From Siderastrea radians (taxonomy: Eukaryota > Cnidaria > Anthozoa > Scleractinia > Rhizangiidae), in assembly GCA_964017195.1 (NCBI GenBank), contig OZ024887.1, positions 66,330,228 to 66,394,227 of the forward strand: a DNA stretch of 64,000 nucleotides, written 5' to 3'. The position numbers and the translations under genes are program-made. Below the pieces are notes generated by a model, which was not told where the DNA came from, made no database searches, and saw only the letters and a program-made list of their open reading frames with translations. This document shows, piece by piece, positions 58,062 to 64,000 of this stretch (within the stretch, counting starts at the first letter, position 1; every line of letters begins with the position of its first letter).

Positions 58062-59499
58062 GTGAAAGTTTCAGAAATAGGAATCGAGAAATCTTTGAGA
58101 GGATTGTTGAAGAGCTGGAGCTGGAGAGGACTTACACTACTTGGAAAAATCCAAGTGATCAAATCTTTCGCCATACCAAAGATCTTATACAGGGTTGTTC
58201 TCATTTCAAACAAAAAAGAGTTTATCAAAAAAATAAATACTTTATTATATTCTTTTGTTTGGAAGGGAAAAGATAAAGTAAAGCGCACAGCATTTATTAA
58301 CCCTATTGATAAAGGAGGCTTGAAAATGCCCAACATTGAGTCAATGATTTCTGCCCAAAGAATAATTTGTATCAAAAGATATCTTTCCACTGATCCCGCT
58401 AGCTGGAAGTTTTTTCTGGATTTTTATCTTAAAAAAGTAGGGGGGAAATTCTTGTTTCATTGCAATTTTAATTACACTAAACTACCGATAACTCTACCAG
58501 AATTTTACAAAGAATGCACTGCGACATGGGCCCTTTTAAACGAGGACAACCCCTCCTCATCCTCAGAAATAGCAAATCAAGTCATATGGAACAACCAGTT
58601 CATTTGCATCGAATCCAAGTCAATTTATAACAGTAGGCTAATTGATCTTGGAATCGTAAGAATTGGAGACCTCTACGACATACGGGGAGAGTTCAAGTCG
58701 AACAAGGAACCATTATATTCAACTCTCTCACCAGTTGAACATTTTCTACTTTTCAGTCTCTTCAATGCTTTTCCAGAAGAATGGCGCAAAATATTGAAAA
58801 AAAAATAAAAACTCTATCTCCTCAGAAATTTATGATCTAATCCAAACTGATTTCAATTTACGTATTCAAGGGAAAAAAGTCAATTTGCAAAATCTTAAAT
58901 CGAAGTCATTATATGACAGTTTTGTTTCCAAGATATCCAGTATACCAACAGCGCAAAAAAAATATAACGAAGCTTTCAGCACGCACGCATCCCAGTTAGA
59001 CTGGGAAAAGATATATCTACTGCCCTTCAAAACAACATTGGATACTAAATTAAGAGAATTCCAATATAAAATATTAAACAGGATCTTATACACAAACAAG
59101 ATGCTGTTTAAGTTTAAAAAAGTAGATTCTCCCTTATGCGATTTTTGTGAAAAGGAGTTGGAGACCATAGAACATCTTTTTTTCCATTGTCCGAAAGTAT
59201 GTATGTTTTGGGATGATTTAAAGGTATTACTTAATTCTGTAAATATAACTGTTAGGTTTGATGTTAAGGATGTTCTTTTTGGGATTTTAGATAAAGATAA
59301 TATAAGCATTCTAGTCAACTACATCCTTCTTGAAAGTAAATATTTCATTTATCGTTGCAAGTTAAATAAGAGCTCCTTATGTATAAGATTGCTAGTTGAT
59401 AAATTTAAAAAGACGTTTCAAACCGAACGTTTTATCGCGAAAAAAAAAACAACAAAATCCATTTCCATGACAAAAAATGGAAACCTTTACTCCCATTAA
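58062..59499 (+). pseudogene. LINE ORF2 C-terminal part with Cys-His motif
   Basis: 58062-58808 continues ORF2 (IGIEKSLRGLLKSW, IQVIKSFAIPKILYR, NPIDKGGLKMPNIE), typical of the region after the reverse transcriptase in L1/Tx1 elements. A slip in the A-run at 58798-58806 shifts the frame. 58885-59499 then carries KLREFQYKILNRIL and CDFCEKELETIEHLFFHC (from 59137), the zf-RVT-type Cys-Cys-His-Cys motif thought to aid RNA binding. The stop is at 59497-59499, followed by a 235 bp 3' UTR and poly-A. Confidence 0.88.
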
Positions 59500-59734
59500 T
59501 ACAACAGTAGCTGTTATCTCATCCTCGTTTTTCTAGGATTCCCGAAATCACTCTTTAATTTTAAGTTTAAGTTGAATATGTAATCCTTGTATAGTGTAGT
59601 GCAGTGTAGTTCTTTTTCTTTCTTTGTAGTTTGTAAGTAAGGTAATTGTTGTAAATTTTGTAATTTTTTCCTGTATGTTTCTTGATCTATACCTGCAAAA
59701 GAAAAAAAGAAATAAAATACAAAAAAAAAAAAAA

Positions 59735-60205
59735 AACTTCGATACAAAGTGATTTTTGTCGCCCCGGGCCGGGGTTGCTGGCGGAGAAAAAAAACTTTGA
59801 GCTCACTCAGTCTGTCGTTGAAACCCTTGTCACGTCCACTGCGCTATGTATCCCTTCTAGGTTCGTAAATTGCATGCCCAGTAAGCACTATTCGGTACTA
59901 GGGCAGCATGAAGTTTCACTTCAGCTTTCTCCTTCTCATCGACGGAAGTAGTTCTTTTTCTTGGTGTTTTCTAGTTCTCTGTTTTGTCGATGATTGAGCA
60001 CCGCGAGAGCATTTCATTGAAAATAAAGCGCTGTTTTCACTATTTTTTGTCTTCATTTGGGTCCTTTTCGGCAATTTCGGTAAAGGTGGACATTGTTTCA
60101 GAACTGAAGCATACGCTTAGAAACCTCGGAAAACGTTTTCTTTCCCGATTCGGTAGTTTGAATTTATGTTACTATTTTCTTTTGCAGTAAAAAAAGTGAA
60201 AATAA
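59735..60205 (-). repeat. Dispersed repeat, right part, with broken exon-like ORF
   Basis: Reverse complement of about 13430-13856. The minus-strand counterpart of the 13541 ORF starts at 60093 (MSTFTEIAEKD) and meets a stop after 17 codons, with further indels. It therefore decayed independently. Confidence 0.7.
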
Positions 60206-60972
60206 TCTATCAGTGCGTAACTTTTCTTCACACTGTGCTTGGACATTCATTTAACAGTCTTTACGGCTGCCCTTCAATCTCTGTTCGTTCTCAGGGGAAA
60301 TACATTTTCGGGATTTCTTTTCCTTTTTCCTGCCTGATTCGCTTTCAACTGTTTTTTCGTAGCTCGACGCCTTTTTTGCCTGCAAAAGGAGTATCCATGT
60401 AACGGGGAAATCCTCGTCCGACATGTCCGACGCGTCTTCGACACAGGATTTGTGTAAAATATTCTCACCCTCATCACCAGAATCACTTGTATATACTCGT
60501 ATTCAGGGTCACTATCCAGAAAGTTCTCCCCAAGGGCTTGCCTCAAATTTGGAAGTGACACCGATAACAGAAACTTTTTTCATCTCCAAAGAAGGTAATT
60601 TCCGACGCCATTTTGTTTGTTTTTCTTTGAGCGGAGTCGTCGCAGCATACACGCGCGCGTGTCACGCGCGATGGCGCAATTTTTTCTAAAAATAGCACAT
60701 TTGTCTTTTTCGATGGGGCCAACGCCACTACTGAACATGGTATTTAGTTACCGTCTCCGTCCCCGATTATGGCTCCTGCAAGTGGCCCGATCAATGTTCT
60801 CTCAATGAGCCAACTGACTTGGTCTGTACACTCGCTATTCTTATTTTTATATTTCGTCTTTTGCGTGATTTTGCTCAGTAGACATAAAGGACAAAAGAAC
60901 ACGCAAATTATGAGAAAGGATTGCATCATAGTATTAATCTCGTACCCTTTTTCTGACACTCAATACATACAG
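60206..60972. other. End of the 7.3 kb insertion and resumed unit 4 flank
   Basis: 60206-60665 is unremarkable, with short frames only. 60666-60778 is the right inverted arm. 60839-60950 continues the flank homologous to 42020-42110 (TTTTGCTCAGT, AAGAACACGCAAA). No gene. Confidence 0.5.
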
Positions 60973-61113
60973 CTTATTCGATGGTTTAACATATAATACG
61001 CGCGGATATTTTACGAGTTGCGTAGTATTTTTCCGAGCCCCAAAGGGGTGAGGATAAAATAAGAGCAATGAGCAAAATGTCTGCGCGTATTATACGTTAG
61101 GCCATCGAATAAG
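60973..61113. mobile_element. 141 bp foldback MITE
   Basis: CTTATTCGATGG.TTAACATATAATACGCGCG is answered by CGCGTATTATACGTTAGGCCATCGAATAAG. A degraded half of the same family is at 42466-42507 and at 29917-29960. Confidence 0.65.
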
Positions 61114-61855
61114 AGATTTATTATTCCACTTGAAAAAATCACGTCAAAATTTGTTTTTTCCAGACCTTTGGCCAGAAAACCTTTGAAACCGGGATTTTAC
61201 AGTGCAATACGTAGTTTTACTGTGTAATACCGTGGCACATTTTGCGCGTTCTCTATGGTAAAAAGACGTAGCTGTGGAATAATAAATTGAATAAAACGCT
61301 AAAATGACAGAGTAATAATTTATTGGGACGATAAACTCTTTATTTGAACGTTTTACAGGCAATAACTGCCGACAATTATCGTGGCTTGACATCTCTTGTT
61401 TTTGTTCATTCCTGGCATTTTACTTGCCCGTACAAGGCGGTTGTTCCGAAAACGGGGGGTCGGGGTGCGGAGTACCGAGTACAGATCATGACTAAATACC
61501 CAGCAGTCCGAAATTTTCAAAGGATCTGGACGGAAAGGCTTTATCTAATGTTTGAAAGTATTCTATATTTGTTTAGAATCGCCAAGTGATTCAGAAAAGT
61601 ATATTGGTTTTGTAGTTGACGAGTTTTCCGAGCTCGTGCATACTTCGCGATGTTTAATTTTGCAACTCTTAAAATTCCAGTTTGTGGCTATACTCGCCAG
61701 TCAGAAACGCAGAGAATTAAGACTGAATGTCTCATTCAAACTTCCTGGGAGTATTTGAAATTTTTTTAGAATTACCAAGCGATTTAAAAGACTAATTTGG
61801 TTTTGTAGTTGGCGGATTTTTCAAGCTTGGGCATACTGGAAAATCTCTAGCCTGC
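61114..61855. other. Unit 4 flank remainder
   Basis: 61283-61390 matches the 42165-42415 tandem unit. Two imperfect direct repeats of about 90 bp (around 61560-61640 and 61750-61830: GAA.T.ACCAAG.GATT, TTTGTAGTTG.CG) follow. No gene is seen. Confidence 0.4.
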
Positions 61856-62020
61856 TAGCCTGCGTAAGAAGCGTTTCCGTAGAAGAGGGCTTTCCTCCCC
61901 TCCCTCTCCCCGCTCCTTTCATCAGTGTTGCGCTTGCCCCAATTTTCACGTCGCCAGAAAGTGAAAAATGCCTCGAACGGGCCGAAAAACCTACGGAAAC
62001 GCTTGCTACGCAGGATACTA
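61856..62020. mobile_element. ~165 bp MITE with AAGCGTTTCCGTAG ends
   Basis: TAGCCTGCGTAAGAAGCGTTTCCGTAG-like left end and CTACGGAAACGCTTGCTACGCAGG-like right end are inverted. Its flanks do not give a clear target duplication. Confidence 0.6.
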
Positions 62021-63440
62021 GCCCCGGCCTACTAGCCTGCTTGCCAGGGTGCATTCCGTGTACGTCCCACGCCGAAGATACGCCAAGAGTTTCGAAGTTG
62101 CACGCCAAGCGGTCACCGAGGCGCCGACGCCAGCAACCTCGTCCCCAGTCCCCAAGCTATTGTTGGCTCTCTCCTCTTCTCGCCGCGAATGCGAAAGAGA
62201 GGCGAAGGAACGAGGACAAGAAAGTTGATGGACTTAAAACTTATGGTTCGGTTTATTTGCTCATGTTTATAATTACTAGTACAACTTTCTAACATCAGTA
62301 CAAATCTGCAGACAGTGACAAGGCATTCTACTGGACTAATGCAACAGGGCAATCTTGAAAGCTCTCACGTTGATTTGTCTTCAAAGAGTGAGATTTTTGA
62401 CGGCGTAGCCGTCTATTGTGTCGCTAAAGGCGTCACATTTCTAAGGGGGTTTGGGGGCATGCTCCCCCAGAAAATTTTGAAAAATTGAAGTAGCTAAGAC
62501 GTGTTTTCCTTTATTATGAACGGAAATGTGATCCTTCGAAAGTAACTATTTAGATCCCAGATTTTTCTTTTAAATTGACTAATATCAACTCTTTCTTAAC
62601 ATTCCGACTTATCCAGAAGTCAAATTAACATGTCATATCTCTGAAAAACAGGAGTTTCTTCTACATGCTGCCACTCTGATGCTCTTTGTTGTAGTTGTAG
62701 TTCCAAGTAGCTTTCTTGGCACTGACCAACTAATCTGCAGGTGGTTCAAAAGATGACTCCTTGTTGGCCGTTTTGATAGTAAGCAGAGAGGCCAGTGTAC
62801 CATCCATCTGGAGAAAGGGCCGAAATGTTGTTTTGCTTTTCCTTATTAGAGAAATAACTCTCTCTTCACCGGCATTTCAATGTGGTAGAACAAGAACTGC
62901 ACGAGAATTTCCATTGTTAGAAAGCGTTGGAAGCCAGTACAAAAGGAACATGGAATGAATTTCTCCCAGAATGATGGTTCGTTAGGGAGTCACTTAACTT
63001 AAGCAGCAATCTTCTGCCTCAAAATGAACTGTTTAAATCAAAAACTTTAAATGCGTGAGAAATAATACTTCTAGCGTGAGGGCGTAAGATTGCATTCGTT
63101 TGCGTGAGTCTCACGCTCAATGCGTGAGACTTGAGAGCCCTGAATCTTTAAGTACCAAACTGTCGTATCAAGGAGACGCAAAGTGACTCAAGTCCGATTT
63201 TCCTCTGACTTATTTGCCATTTGCTTGAAAGGCTATCATACTCGTGTATTCTTTTATTCTTTACTGGTTGAGGACTCTGGCTACGAGTGGTCGACATCCG
63301 CTGACCGAGGAGCCCGTGGACTCTAAATCCTGAGCCAGGGATGGTGAAATCCCGGATATTATTCGGTGTCCACAAGTTTATTATTTAAACGGTAAAAGTT
63401 TTTACGCGCCAAGGTGGTTACCTCGGCTACACGCCAACGT
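62021..63440. other. Gene-poor repeat-rich stretch
   Basis: 62395-62480 (CGGCGTAGCCG, then GGGGGCATGCTCCCCCAGAAAA) is a relative, in opposite orientation, of 33280-33350. Several ACGCC-rich motifs occur at 62060-62130. The frames of 65-95 codons are not supported. Confidence 0.35.
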
Positions 63441-63670
63441 ACAATATCGTTAATATGAGGTAAGTTTATACTCTCCTACGCCGCGCTGGCTTGGTCTTAC
63501 GCCGCTTTACGCCAAAGACCACGATCGTACGCCAGTACGCCGAGCGATTTGGAAACCCACGCCGAAGATCTTCCGGAAAACGTACGCAAAATGCAGCCTG
63601 GTCCAGAGGACTGTGCACACCGTAAGTAAAGATTGCGTCGGTCCCAGTTCCCGCTTTCACAGGCAACAAA
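63441..63670 (+). promoter_or_regulatory. TACGCC-rich upstream region of the terminal ORF
   Basis: TACGCC occurs repeatedly between 63476 and 63545 (with TTACGCCGC, TTACGCCAAAG, GTACGCCAG, GTACGCCGAG). This density resembles a subterminal binding region of a DNA transposon just 5' of its gene. The regulatory role is inferred. Confidence 0.3.
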
Positions 63671-64000
63671 ATGGCGTCAAGCAACTTACAGATACGAGAA
63701 GAAGAACAGCCGTCCGATAGGCCAGAACCCGCTCAAATTGTTAGAGATCGGAGCCTTAAGCAAACTAAAAGCAAATACAAGACCAGGGAGGCATCTGACG
63801 TGAAAAAAGTCCTATTACATGATCGCGTCAATCAGTTTCCTGGTCAGCATCTAAGTGTTATTATAAGCAACACGATGTTTTGCACTGCTTGCAAAGAAGC
63901 TGTTTCATCAAAGAAATGCATTTTGTCATCCCATTGCGCCATGCCATTGTGTCCCAGAACATATTAAATGTGATACTAACATCGTACATTTTGACACATT
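63671..64000 (+). CDS. Partial transposase-like protein with N-terminal Cys2 zinc-finger motif
   Basis: The ATG at 63671 follows ACAAA, a good metazoan start context. The product begins MASSNLQIREEEQPSDRPEP, has a basic segment around residues 36-48, then HLSVIISNTMFCTACKEAVS with CxxC at about residues 75-78 and SSHC near 91-94. The CxxC...H arrangement, with a SKK.ILSSH segment, resembles the N-terminal finger of hAT-like transposase-derived proteins. The frame stops at 63965-63967, but shifting frame around 63937-63950 gives HCVPEHIKCDTN, open to the window end. So the gene is either frameshifted or spliced there. Host-gene status is unlikely but not excluded. Confidence 0.4.

Larger units (their letters stand above)
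54823..59734 (+). mobile_element. L1/Tx1-like LINE retrotransposon, decayed
   Basis: 4.9 kb including a 336 bp palindrome. It has a 15 bp target duplication AACTTCGATACAAAG (54808-54822, 59735-59749; the first two A merge with the tail) and a poly-A end at 59721-59736. Order: short 5' UTR, ORF1 (coiled-coil RNA-binding), ORF2 endonuclease, reverse-transcriptase remnant, C-terminal Cys-His domain, 3' UTR. The uninterrupted target is visible in the inverted repeat copy at 13842-13856. Frameshifts and a reverse-transcriptase deletion make it dead. Confidence 0.92.
53421..60838. mobile_element. 7.3 kb inverted-terminal insertion between exact 60 bp direct repeats
   Basis: 53481-60778 begins CAGGAGCCATAATCGGGG and ends with the complement. 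The arms stay similar for about 110 bp (CCCCATCGAAAAAGACAAATG; AAATTGCGCCA). Directly outside, 53421-53480 and 60779-60838 are 60 bp direct repeats with two mismatches (start CAAG(C/T)GGCCCGATCAATG, end ACTCGCTAT). Unit 3 has only one version of this flank (about 41960-42030). The interior holds the split dispersed repeat and a LINE. CAGG termini recall hAT, but the 60 bp duplication does not fit. Confidence 0.65.

Overview
The window looks like a piece of an invertebrate metazoan nuclear genome, most probably an anthozoan cnidarian (stony coral or sea anemone). This rests on AT-rich DNA, sparse short genes with spliced 5' leaders, a very high density of short inverted-repeat transposons, an L1/Tx1-type LINE, and a local expansion of Golgi-type carbohydrate sulfotransferases. 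The assignment is inferred from overall character; no ribosomal RNA or marker gene is present to fix it.

The only clear host genes are four plus-strand copies of one carbohydrate sulfotransferase gene (GlcNAc/Gal/GalNAc 6-O-sulfotransferase type): copy 1 at 2370-3671, copy 2 at 23620-24915, copy 3 at 39600-40691, and copy 4 at 45157-46400. Copies 1 to 3 are intact. Copy 4 is a pseudogene with a frameshift and a premature stop. Each has its whole coding region in one exon, directly after a strong splice acceptor. Upstream there is a recognisable 5'-UTR exon ending in a GTAAGT donor. Copies 1 and 2 form one closely related pair, copies 3 and 4 another, and flanking DNA is duplicated along with the genes. 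The array therefore grew by serial tandem segmental duplication.

Nearly everything else is transposon DNA that landed in the 5'-UTR introns and 3' flanks. 690-12100 holds copy 1, its 3' flank and the start of unit 2, where a 2.9 kb foldback element sits just upstream of the copy 2 leader exon. 12100-23400 is the bloated copy 2 intron: a 414 bp element between 61 bp direct repeats, a conserved exon-like fragment, a 3 kb element with arrays of the palindrome-like motif ACGGACCGT, and several MITEs. 25000-39500 holds duplicated flank, a 1.16 kb element with a 9 bp target duplication, and a nested 6.6 kb insertion whose empty site survives in the paralogous unit. 40700-53400 holds the copy 3 flank, copy 4, a hAT-like element and other TIR elements.

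53421-60838 is a 7.3 kb inverted-terminal insertion bounded by exact 60 bp direct repeats. Inside it a decayed LINE (54823-59734, 15 bp target duplication) has interrupted an older repeat whose inverted, uninterrupted copy lies at 13.4-14.4 kb. The LINE is itself interrupted by a 336 bp palindrome. 60839-63440 is repeat-rich and gene-poor. 63671 to the end starts a transposase-like zinc-finger ORF that runs to the window edge.

The biological theme is a tandem array of secretory-pathway sulfotransferases kept intact in three coding exons while the surrounding introns collect mobile DNA. Paralogous units give natural pre-insertion alleles, so several insertions and their target duplications can be read directly from the sequence. 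All pairings and identities were made by eye.
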